Below are positions 27,451-35,591 of a stretch of 64,000 nucleotides of DNA, in pieces. A model generated the notes under the pieces. The model had not been told where the DNA came from. It worked only from the letters and a program-made list of their open reading frames with translations, and searched no databases. Every line of letters starts with the position of its first letter. The first letter of the stretch is position 1. This DNA is from Neorhizobium huautlense (GTDB lineage Bacteria; Pseudomonadota; Alphaproteobacteria; Rhizobiales; Rhizobiaceae): assembly GCF_002968575.1 (NCBI RefSeq), contig NZ_PVBM01000008.1, positions 62,001 to 126,000 of the forward strand, given 5' to 3'. Made by a program: the position numbers and the translations under genes.

Positions 27451-28905
27451 ATGTTCGAGACGTTGCTTCAAGCCGGTATTGCAACGCGCGATCTGGTCCT
27501 CGAACTAGCATCCCTGCTAAAGGAACCACCCGCGCCGGGATTGTTCAGCCTTTGTCTTGTGTTGCTTCTGCTTCTGCTGATTCTGGCGTTTGTCTCGACT
27601 GTGCGGAGCCGCGCGAAGGTGCTCAGGTCGGCCATCAATCTCGTCCAAAAGACAAATGGCGCCAGCGGCTTGCAAGAGAGTTTCGAAGATATTCAGAACC
27701 GACTAGCAAAGCAGGGCGGACGAGCCGCACGTCATCTAACAGACACCTGGAAGGAGTTTCGCGAGACAACGATTGAACCGCGGCCGGGGGCGGCGCTTGG
27801 TGTGCGCAATTCGATCAGGCCGTCGGTGTTTTTCAATCTTGAGGATATGGGTTTCAGCGTTTCCGGCTGGCGGTTCGTGCCGGGGTTTCTCGTGTCGATC
27901 GGGCTTGCCGCGACGTTTCTCGGTCTGATCGCCGCGCTCCAGCAGACGGGCGAGAGCCTCAAGGGCGGTGGTGATCAGGCTCAGGTCCGCGAGGCGCTCA
28001 CGCAGTTGCTCTCGGTTGCCTCCGCAAAGTTCATCATGTCGCTGACGGGGCTGTTGTGTTCGATCGTTTTCACGGCCTTCCTGCGCGTGGGCAGCCAACG
28101 GCTGGAAAGCGCCATGCGAAAGCTCACGCATGAGATCGAAATTCGCATGAATTTCATCAGTCTCGAAGATCTTGCGGAGCGTCAGTTGGAGGCGATCGTC
28201 GAGCAGCGCGATCACATGCAGAAACTCAACCACGATCTTATCGCCGCCATCTCCAAGCCGCTCGAGAACGCGCTGGCCGCCAGCAATACCCATGTAGGGA
28301 CGATGATCGACGATATCTCGCGCTCGCTTTCCACCGGGCTTGCTGCGGCGATGGACAAGGCGAGCGAGCGTTTGGAAAATGCGTCCGAAACGCTCAATGG
28401 CCTAGCAACAAAGATCAGTGGAGCTGCAGAGCAGTTTACCGCGGCCGCCGAGCGGACGGCAGTCGGTCTTGACGGTGCCGCACGCAGACTTGAACTCGTG
28501 ACCGATAATCTTTCTCGGGCCGGAAGCGGCCTTGCGGATGCGACCGAGCCGATGGTCGAAGCTATCAACGGAACAGCCGCGACGACCAGGCAAATTGCCG
28601 ATGCCAGCGTCGAAATGGTGCAGTCGGCTCGGAGAGCTCTGGATTCCGAGCGCGGTGTGGTCGTGGTCGCGGCAGAATCCATTCGTGAGCAGATCAAGAG
28701 TTTCGAAGCCCGCGCGGCATCCTATGACGGGCAACTGGAAAAGGCTTTCAAGACCTTTTCAACCGAAATCGGCAGGTCGGTTTCGGAAGTCGAAAACCAC
28801 GCGAATGCGGTTCATCAGCAGTATGCCGACGCTCTGGGCACTCTGCAGGCCGTTATCGAAAACGCGAAAGCCTTCAGGCCCGAAAGCGAGAGGCCGGCGG
28901 AATGA
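27451..28905 (+). CDS. zorA: ZorA, MotA/ExbB-like motor subunit of type I Zorya
   Basis: This 484-aa inner-membrane protein has helices at about 31-51, 142-165 and 192-211, with the MotA/TolQ/ExbB-like core SIGLAATFLGLIAALQQTG. A predicted long helical tail of about 260 residues reaches into the cytoplasm. In Zorya, ZorA and ZorB form a proton-driven rotary motor that senses phage entry and signals through the tail to the effectors. The start at 27451 is chosen because a run of seven G (27441-27447) precedes it. It overlaps zorB by four bases. The tail is clearly shorter than in the E. coli type I protein of about 700 residues, which is odd for a type I set. Confidence 0.85.
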   Translation: MFETLLQAGIATRDLVLELASLLKEPPAPGLFSLCLVLLLLLLILAFVSTVRSRAKVLRSAINLVQKTNGASGLQESFEDIQNRLAKQGGRAARHLTDTWKEFRETTIEPRPGAALGVRNSIRPSVFFNLEDMGFSVSGWRFVPGFLVSIGLAATFLGLIAALQQTGESLKGGGDQAQVREALTQLLSVASAKFIMSLTGLLCSIVFTAFLRVGSQRLESAMRKLTHEIEIRMNFISLEDLAERQLEAIVEQRDHMQKLNHDLIAAISKPLENALAASNTHVGTMIDDISRSLSTGLAAAMDKASERLENASETLNGLATKISGAAEQFTAAAERTAVGLDGAARRLELVTDNLSRAGSGLADATEPMVEAINGTAATTRQIADASVEMVQSARRALDSERGVVVVAAESIREQIKSFEARAASYDGQLEKAFKTFSTEIGRSVSEVENHANAVHQQYADALGTLQAVIENAKAFRPESERPAE

Positions 28906-29834
28906 GAGGGGCGGGCGGCACGCGCCCTCAGGAGGAAGAGGAGGAGTCCGTCTTCATCTCGATGGCCGATATGACGATCAGCTTTCTCTTCGTCATCATG
29001 ATCCTGCTTGCGTTTTTTGCGAGCCAGTTCACGGACCCTGATACGGTGCCGCGTTCGCAGTACGACGAACTTCTCAAGCAAGAGAATGTCATGGAAAAGG
29101 AGTTGCGCCAGGTCCAGACGATCGTTGAGTCATCCGATCTTAAGGTCTCCGACGACGTGCAGGCCATGAAGGACGAGCTCGAGGACCTGCGGCGGCGGCT
29201 CGCTGTACCAGACGCCCCCAACCAGATGGAAGTGTACAACAACAGGGTTTCCGAGACCCGCAGAGCTCTTTTGACCAGCCTCAAGAAACAGATCGACGAC
29301 GAGATCAGAGGCGTCAATGTCAGCATCAGCGCGAACTTCGAGTCGCTGCAGTTTTCGGGCGACGGTCTGTTCGAAACGAATGTCGATGTGCCAACCGTGG
29401 CCGGATCGCTGCGTGTCAGTAAGATCGCGGAAATTCTTGATCGGAATCTCGGATGTTACTCGCTCGGCCCGCGCAAGAGATTCAGCCCGGACTGCAATCC
29501 CGGATATGCTGTAATCGACTCCCTGCAGGTGGAAGGCCATACCGATGACCGCGGCGCCGATATTCTGAACATGAGGCTCAGCGCAAACCGCGCCTCGTCG
29601 GTATATTCGCTGATGACCTCGCAGCGGCCCGATCTCGTCAAATTCACCAATAGAACCGCGCAGCCTGTTCTTTCGGTGGCGGGTTTCGGCAAGGGGCGGC
29701 CCATTCAATCCAACACGACCGATACCGGCAAGGATGCCAATCGCCGGATTGATCTCCGTTTCATCATGGCCGTGCCTGCGAAAGAGGCAGATATATCGGC
29801 GATCAAGAACGCCCTGACCGAGGTGCCCCGATGA
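28902..29834 (+). CDS. zorB: ZorB, MotB/OmpA-like stator subunit of Zorya
   Basis: This 310-aa protein has a short cytoplasmic start with an acidic run, one membrane helix (MTISFLFVIMILLAFFA, about 24-40) with Asp23 just before it as the likely proton-carrying residue, and a periplasmic OmpA-like peptidoglycan-binding domain: VEGHTDDRG, NMRLSANRASSVYSLM and DANRRIDLRF. Residues 50-100 are probably a coiled linker. ZorB anchors the ZorA motor to the cell wall. Four-base overlaps on both sides show tight coupling with zorA and zorC. Confidence 0.88.
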   Translation: MRGAGGTRPQEEEEESVFISMADMTISFLFVIMILLAFFASQFTDPDTVPRSQYDELLKQENVMEKELRQVQTIVESSDLKVSDDVQAMKDELEDLRRRLAVPDAPNQMEVYNNRVSETRRALLTSLKKQIDDEIRGVNVSISANFESLQFSGDGLFETNVDVPTVAGSLRVSKIAEILDRNLGCYSLGPRKRFSPDCNPGYAVIDSLQVEGHTDDRGADILNMRLSANRASSVYSLMTSQRPDLVKFTNRTAQPVLSVAGFGKGRPIQSNTTDTGKDANRRIDLRFIMAVPAKEADISAIKNALTEVPR

Positions 29835-31156
29835 GCCTCATCGAAACAATTCGGGCATCCCGTATCGCTCGGCGCCAGGAGCTTGCTGCTCCCATAGAGC
29901 TGACGCAGGCAGCGGCAAACGTGAAGAGGACGTTTCCCGCTGTCGTCAATGCGACGCCTGTGTCCGTCGGCGAGGCCATTCAGCGGCTCGATATCGCCCT
30001 GCGGAAATGGGACTGGGAGGGCGTGACCGTCGGCAACATCTCGCTTGCCGCCCGAGCCTTTCTGGAGAGGGACAAGATACCGCATGCCGTCAGCGATTTC
30101 TTAAAGAGGGAGCTTGAGGCGACAACCAGCTCCATTCTTCTCGATGCGGTCGGCGAAGCGTATTTCTCTGGCTGGACCAGACACAGTGAGAGGACCCGCT
30201 GGCTGGCGTCGATTCTGCAGGCACGGGCGTCCCATCTGTCCTTCCGCTGGAAGCAGTTGTTCGTTGCCGTTCCGGAACTGCTGGATATCGACGAAGCGCC
30301 TCTACGGCTCGCCGAGAAGATGCTCGTTCAGGCCGATCCATTCCAGTGGCTACTCGATGCAGGCCTTGCCTCTCCGCATGCTGGGCAGCTTTCCACGGAA
30401 GCTTACCTGGCTTGGCTCAAACTGCTGCCTCCCGTCGTAACGAAGCAGCATGTCGAGCGTATATTCGGCTGGATAAGGCCGCGGGGACACCAGCCTGTTT
30501 CCACCACCCTCGCTGCGAGGGCTGTGGAGAAACTTCTGGAGCCCTGGCGTGCCGATATGCCCGCTCCAGAATTTCGCACATTTCTGACTGACCGGATTAT
30601 AGAGGCCTTCGGTGATCCGCGTTACGAAAGTAAAGCTGAATCAAAAGCGTTTTGGCCTCTTGTCGCTCTGGATCGCCGTACCGTTCTGCTCAGATGGCTT
30701 GCGGGGCAGAGTATAGATGCCTTGCTCGACATAATCATGAAGGCCACCGGCAACCATATGTGGCCTCCGCGACACCATTTCTGGAAGGGCTTGTATGATC
30801 GAGGGCTGGTCACCGAGGCTTGGATAGCCCTGTCTACGCCCGCGATGGATATTGCGGGAAATATATTCAGCGAGGGCGGAGGTAAGGTCGGTCAGGCGGC
30901 CGCGCTACAAACCGCCACCGGCAACAAGAAGGAAACCTGCCTGCTGATCATGAAAGTGGGTCGCTACACCGTCGTGGAGGGATCTCACGACTACCGGGTT
31001 CACCTCTTTTTAAACACCGATCGCCGCGCGCCCGCTCTGTATCAGAACGAATATAATGCAGAAAAGATCATGCTGCCTCAGAACGATAGGATGGCCCGTA
31101 TTCATGATATCCACGGCGGCTGGCAGAGCTGGGTCGAGGAGCGGGTTCTTCGATGA
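29831..31156 (+). CDS. zorC: ZorC, EH-signature protein of type I Zorya
   Basis: This 441-aa protein carries the EH-signature region near its C-terminus: VVEGSHDYRVHLF with the glutamate near residue 382, and RIHDIHGGWQSWVEE with the histidine near 426. ZorC is a cytosolic partner of type I Zorya that binds DNA and recruits ZorD near incoming phage DNA. The N-terminal 350 residues are mostly helical without known motifs. It overlaps zorB and zorD by four bases each. Its presence with ZorD marks the set as type I rather than type II or III. Confidence 0.82.
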   Translation: MSLIETIRASRIARRQELAAPIELTQAAANVKRTFPAVVNATPVSVGEAIQRLDIALRKWDWEGVTVGNISLAARAFLERDKIPHAVSDFLKRELEATTSSILLDAVGEAYFSGWTRHSERTRWLASILQARASHLSFRWKQLFVAVPELLDIDEAPLRLAEKMLVQADPFQWLLDAGLASPHAGQLSTEAYLAWLKLLPPVVTKQHVERIFGWIRPRGHQPVSTTLAARAVEKLLEPWRADMPAPEFRTFLTDRIIEAFGDPRYESKAESKAFWPLVALDRRTVLLRWLAGQSIDALLDIIMKATGNHMWPPRHHFWKGLYDRGLVTEAWIALSTPAMDIAGNIFSEGGGKVGQAAALQTATGNKKETCLLIMKVGRYTVVEGSHDYRVHLFLNTDRRAPALYQNEYNAEKIMLPQNDRMARIHDIHGGWQSWVEERVLR

Positions 31157-34100
31157 AGTTCGATTTTCGATTTGATCCAGACGCAGCGATTCTCACGATC
31201 CAACCAGAGAAAAAGGGCTGGCTCTCCGGCTTCAGGAAAAAGGTTCTGCCCGATCTTTCGAAGCTTCCGCGGGAGGAAATGGACACGGCGCTGGCACTGT
31301 CGCGCCTGAGGCAGCTCGACCCGCAAAACGCCCTGCACTCGGTCGAGCCCGATATGGTCGTCATTCGCCACCCGCTTGTCGCGAAGCTTGATGTACGGGC
31401 GGCCGCATCTATGGGCCTACCTCCTCTGCTCCACGATGTCACCTTTCGGGCGCGGCTCGTCGGGACCGTGGGCAGTTCCGATTTCCGGATCGAATGGTGG
31501 TGGGAGCGCGCGGGAAGGCGCGTTGTTTTGCCGTTGACAGGCGCCTTTCTGGGGCCGCCTTCCAATGTCATGCGGATCCCCGAGCCGGTCTATCTTGCGA
31601 TCGCCGAAGCGGCAAAGCTCGGCAAGAGCGGGACACTAACCGACCACTGGCTCGCGCTTGGCCGGTTCCGGCGGCTTTTCGACAGCGACGGCGAGGAAGA
31701 CCAGGCATCGCTCGAAGGTTTTCTGCGCGATGTCTCTGTCGTCACTTGTGGGTCTGTCGGCATTGGGTTCGACCCGGAGGATGACACAAAATTTTTCCCG
31801 CTTCCGTTTGCCGACCATCGGAGGTCAGCGGATGGAGCGGTTGCGACCACATCCGCCCTACTCCACGGTCGCGAACTGGATGAATTCAAGACGGCAGCCT
31901 TGCGGCGCGGCGCACAGCCTGCCTTTCGTGTGGCGAACGGAAAATTTCTGATCGTCGATCGTTCCGCCGTGCCGGTGATCGGTACGATCGCAGCATATGC
32001 CGGCAAAAACGAAGAAGGCCGGCGCGCCTTTATTGCGGATGCGGGCCGGATTGTCGCCGAAGCGATCGAAATGGATCTCAGGCAGGAAGGGCGGCTCACG
32101 GCCCTGATGAGCCCGCAGGCGCGCACCGAAAGGATCGAGGAAGAGATCGCCCGCGCCTGGATCGAAACGGAAGAGTGGGTTTCGCGCGTCGTCGGGGTTG
32201 GAAAATGGCAGGTCACCACAATCGACACCATTCAGGGGTCGGGCACCCGGTGGCTGCAGGAGGGGATCGATACCGAGCTTGGTGAAAGACTCGCTCTTAT
32301 TCCGGACGAAGAACTGGCGGATGTGATCGAGCGGTTACGCAACGCTCTTCGGAGCGGTCTTTCATCGATCGACCATGACGTGGGCGAAATTCCTGCGACC
32401 GTCGAAGTCATCGAGGCGCTGAGCAGGCGTCTGGCCGATATTCTCAGGCGCCAGCAACCGGAAGAGGCCGGGACATCGCTCGATGCCTATCTGCCAATCA
32501 CCCATGACAATTTCTGGGAAGTCGATTTCAAAGCTGCTGTCCGGGGCAGGACGGGCGACTTCGATGATAACACGCCGGTTTTGGTCAGATCCGCCTTGCA
32601 AAACCACCAGTTGGCATCGCTGAATTGGCAAGTGCGTGCCTGGCAGGCGGGTATTCCGGGCATTCTCAACGCTGATGAACAGGGGCTCGGCAAAACGCTG
32701 CAGACGCTTTCCTTCATTACCTGGCTCAGGGAGGGAATGACAGACGGCAGCATTCCGAAAAAGCCCTTTCTGATCGTCGCTCCGACATCCCTGCTGCTGA
32801 ACTGGGAGGCCGAGATCGAGCGGCATCTCGAACCGGGATGCCTGGGCAAACCTGTCCGCCTGTATGGAGAATATCTCGGCGCCTACAAAAAGCCAGGCGG
32901 CGGGCAGGATCTGCGTGACGGCGAGGCGAGGCTCGATATCGAGGCGATTGCCAATGCCGAAGGCGGATGCGCGGTCGTCATCACGACATATCAGACGCTT
33001 GCCAATTACGCGATCAGCCTGATGGACCTGGATTGCTCTCTTGCCGTGTTCGACGAGATACAATTCCTGAAGAACCCCGTGACGATGAGAGCCAAGGCTG
33101 CAAAGGCGGTCCGCGCTGATTTCCGGATCGGATTGACGGGAACGCCGATCGAGAATGCCACCAAGGATCTCTGGGCTCTTGTCGACCAGCTAGTTCCGGG
33201 CGCGCTCGGAGCACTCGCGCAGTTCCGTAGGGTGTTCGATACACCGACGGAAGCGAGCATGGGCGCACTCCATTCCGCACTGTTCAGAAGCCAGAACGAC
33301 CACCCTCCGCTGGCATTGCGCCGGCTGAAAACGGATGCTGCACCGCATCTCCCGACAAAAGTTCGTATCCTGCACCCGCGCGAAATGCCCAGGGCGCAAA
33401 TGCTGCGTTACGACGAGGTGCGAGCCAAGGGGGGCGGCATATTGGCACTGCTGCAGCACATGCGCCGGGTGTCGTTGCATCCGGGTTTGATTGAAGCTGA
33501 GACGACGGAAGATTTCAACCTGTCGTCGGCTAGGGTTAGTGCCGCCATCGATATCCTCAGACATATCAAATCGAAGAATGAACGCGCTCTGGTTTTCGTC
33601 GAAAATCGCGATGTCCAGACCTGGTTCGCTGAGGTCGTGCGGATAGAATTCGACCTCGAGCGCGTTATGATCATTAATGGCGACACGACCGTCGATGCCC
33701 GCAAAGACATTACCGACCGGTTTCAGAGGCACCTTGGGGATGATCGCGGCTTCGACGTCCTGATCCTTGGTCCGCGCGCGGCGGGAACAGGCTTGACGCT
33801 GACGGCCGCAAACCATGTGATCCATCTCAGCAGGTGGTGGAATCCTGCGGTTGAAGAGCAATGCAACGACCGCACACACCGCATCGGCCAAGAAAAGCCA
33901 GTCACGATTCATGTACCGCTTGCCGTTCATCCGGGCCTTGGCCGAGGTTCGTTTGACTGCCTGTTGCAGAGCTTGATGAAAAGAAAACGCTCTCTTGCCG
34001 ATCGTATTCTCTGGCCGGGAGATGTGACGGACGGCGAAACGAAGATGCTCTACGACGCGGTTTTGGCGGCGGAGACGACATCCGACTTGAAGGCCATGAA

Positions 34101-34362
34101 CGTTGATGAAATACTTGAGGGTCGCAGCGATCTCCAGTTTGAGAAACTGGCCGAAAACTCCATTCGTGTGAAGCCGACCAGAGGCGGTGCCTCCATCATC
34201 GTTTCGTCAGATGCCGCTGTACCAATGCCGATGTCGGGCGAAAATGAAGACGCGGCCGTCATTACGCTCAGCGAGCAATCACGAGTTCCGGCTGGCGTTA
34301 TCGTGCCGCAGTCAAAATTGAAAACAGCGACCCTTTGGCCAGAATACATCTTGCCGGAATAG
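31153..34362 (+). CDS. zorD: ZorD, SNF2-type helicase/nuclease effector of type I Zorya
   Basis: This 1069-aa protein has a 500-residue N-terminal part and a C-terminal SNF2 ATPase. Motifs are NADEQGLGKTLQTL near 510-523 (motif I), VFDEIQFLKNP near 631 (DEIQ box), LTGTPIENATKDLW (motif III) and RWWNPAVEEQCNDRTHRIGQ near 895-915 (motif VI). In type I Zorya, ZorD degrades invading DNA once activated. The TAG stop at 34360-34362 shares its last base with boundary copy C, so the operon ends exactly at a module junction. The protein appears intact. Confidence 0.86.
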   Translation: MKFDFRFDPDAAILTIQPEKKGWLSGFRKKVLPDLSKLPREEMDTALALSRLRQLDPQNALHSVEPDMVVIRHPLVAKLDVRAAASMGLPPLLHDVTFRARLVGTVGSSDFRIEWWWERAGRRVVLPLTGAFLGPPSNVMRIPEPVYLAIAEAAKLGKSGTLTDHWLALGRFRRLFDSDGEEDQASLEGFLRDVSVVTCGSVGIGFDPEDDTKFFPLPFADHRRSADGAVATTSALLHGRELDEFKTAALRRGAQPAFRVANGKFLIVDRSAVPVIGTIAAYAGKNEEGRRAFIADAGRIVAEAIEMDLRQEGRLTALMSPQARTERIEEEIARAWIETEEWVSRVVGVGKWQVTTIDTIQGSGTRWLQEGIDTELGERLALIPDEELADVIERLRNALRSGLSSIDHDVGEIPATVEVIEALSRRLADILRRQQPEEAGTSLDAYLPITHDNFWEVDFKAAVRGRTGDFDDNTPVLVRSALQNHQLASLNWQVRAWQAGIPGILNADEQGLGKTLQTLSFITWLREGMTDGSIPKKPFLIVAPTSLLLNWEAEIERHLEPGCLGKPVRLYGEYLGAYKKPGGGQDLRDGEARLDIEAIANAEGGCAVVITTYQTLANYAISLMDLDCSLAVFDEIQFLKNPVTMRAKAAKAVRADFRIGLTGTPIENATKDLWALVDQLVPGALGALAQFRRVFDTPTEASMGALHSALFRSQNDHPPLALRRLKTDAAPHLPTKVRILHPREMPRAQMLRYDEVRAKGGGILALLQHMRRVSLHPGLIEAETTEDFNLSSARVSAAIDILRHIKSKNERALVFVENRDVQTWFAEVVRIEFDLERVMIINGDTTVDARKDITDRFQRHLGDDRGFDVLILGPRAAGTGLTLTAANHVIHLSRWWNPAVEEQCNDRTHRIGQEKPVTIHVPLAVHPGLGRGSFDCLLQSLMKRKRSLADRILWPGDVTDGETKMLYDAVLAAETTSDLKAMNVDEILEGRSDLQFEKLAENSIRVKPTRGGASIIVSSDAAVPMPMSGENEDAAVITLSEQSRVPAGVIVPQSKLKTATLWPEYILPE

Positions 34363-34376
34363 GAAATAATTTCCGC
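34362..34376 (+). repeat. Module-boundary palindrome, copy C
   Basis: GGAAATAATTTCCGC, a perfect dyad plus GC. It overlaps the last base of the zorD stop and lies 9 bases before the 3' end of the convergent GIY-YIG gene, so it marks the junction of two unrelated operons and cannot be a promoter element for either. Confidence 0.75.
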
Positions 34377-34385
34377 GCCCCAAGC

Positions 34386-35591
34386 CTACGATCTCCTAAC
34401 GATCGTCTGCGTCTCGCGGTCATATCGGTACAGATGTAGCTGTCCGTCCTTGATGAGTCTGGCTGCCTGGGCAACATGGTCTGGCAGCACGTAGAACCAC
34501 TCTCTCGGTCGTATCCTCTTGCCGAACCTGTCGACGATGAATAGCTCTCCGGGCCGCGCGGCGTCAAAGAACCGATGGAGCAAGTTCTCGACCTTGGAAC
34601 GCGATAGATTCTGCAGTTCGTAGGTCGCAACAATCTCGACAGGTGCCAAAAGGAAGGTTGGATCGTTCCGCGCATCGGCCACGCGACGCCTGACGTCTTG
34701 TGAGGTTACGCCGATCTTGTAGAGGATGTCGCGCTGCGGTTTAATCGCCGGATCTTCGGAAAGGCTGCGCGCCACATAGATCGTGCCGGATAGCGAAACC
34801 TTGTCGGTCTCCCAGTCGGGATCGAGCGGACCGAGGCCTAGGCGCTGAATGACGCGAGCCGTCCTGTCGTCATTGAGGGACTTGCGGAACGATGACATCA
34901 GCGGGTCGCTCTCGGTACCATTCGAGAAAATCACCCGAAGGCGGTGGTCGCGCGCTCCACCCCGCTGCGTGCTTTCACTCTTTTCCGCGATGTATGCCAG
35001 GAGGCCGTTGCGGATGAAGAAGTCGCCTTCAACAGGTTCGATAACGGCCCATTTTTCAATGAGCGTGGCTTCGCGTGCACCGCTATCGAGAGCTTGCTGC
35101 ATGGTCTCGAACAGGCCTGCAAATTGATCGAAATCCTTGCAGGGTATGAAGTCGGCGCGGTGATCGGGCAAATGACGTTCCGCAGCAGGCGTCACGTGTT
35201 TGAGCTGAACAAGGTCCGGCTGAACCTCCAGACCATCCTCGGCAAAGATGTCATCGAGCGAGTCCGGGATGTCGTCGTCTTCAACCTCATCCCGCCAGGA
35301 AACCTCGGCAACTTCCTCTTTCCGTGCCAGCAGTCCAAGCCTGTCCGCTTGCCGAAGCTCATCGCTGGGAGATTTGGCAAGGTTTTCCCATATGGTGCCA
35401 AGCCGCATCTCTTCGTGGTTGGATGCATTGGCATCCGGCACACGTCCGTGCTGCTCGAAAAAGCGCGTTACATCATTCAGAATCGAAACGCTATTGTTGC
35501 CTGAAGATGACGCTCTCGGTTTCAGCTTCACAGCAAGAAGGCCGAACTCGTCTGGCTCTGCAAAGATCTCTTCTAGTGTCGGGCGGGGCAT
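34386..35591 (-). CDS. GIY-YIG nuclease-family protein (T5orf172/MUG113-like)
   Basis: This 401-aa protein has a C-terminal GIY-YIG-type domain: GTIYVARSLS begins the GIY strand, ILYKIGVTSQDVRRRV supplies the YIG-like element and the arginine, and SKVENLLHRFF gives the metal-binding glutamate. FYVLPDHVAQAARLI closes it. The N-terminal half is acidic and of unknown fold. The start at 35591 (MPRPTLEEIF) is chosen because it overlaps the helicase stop as TGATG; the longer frame to 35843 is helicase sequence in another frame. It is the last gene of a four-gene minus-strand operon and probably supplies a nuclease activity. Confidence 0.78.
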   Translation of the reverse strand: MPRPTLEEIFAEPDEFGLLAVKLKPRASSSGNNSVSILNDVTRFFEQHGRVPDANASNHEEMRLGTIWENLAKSPSDELRQADRLGLLARKEEVAEVSWRDEVEDDDIPDSLDDIFAEDGLEVQPDLVQLKHVTPAAERHLPDHRADFIPCKDFDQFAGLFETMQQALDSGAREATLIEKWAVIEPVEGDFFIRNGLLAYIAEKSESTQRGGARDHRLRVIFSNGTESDPLMSSFRKSLNDDRTARVIQRLGLGPLDPDWETDKVSLSGTIYVARSLSEDPAIKPQRDILYKIGVTSQDVRRRVADARNDPTFLLAPVEIVATYELQNLSRSKVENLLHRFFDAARPGELFIVDRFGKRIRPREWFYVLPDHVAQAARLIKDGQLHLYRYDRETQTIVRRS

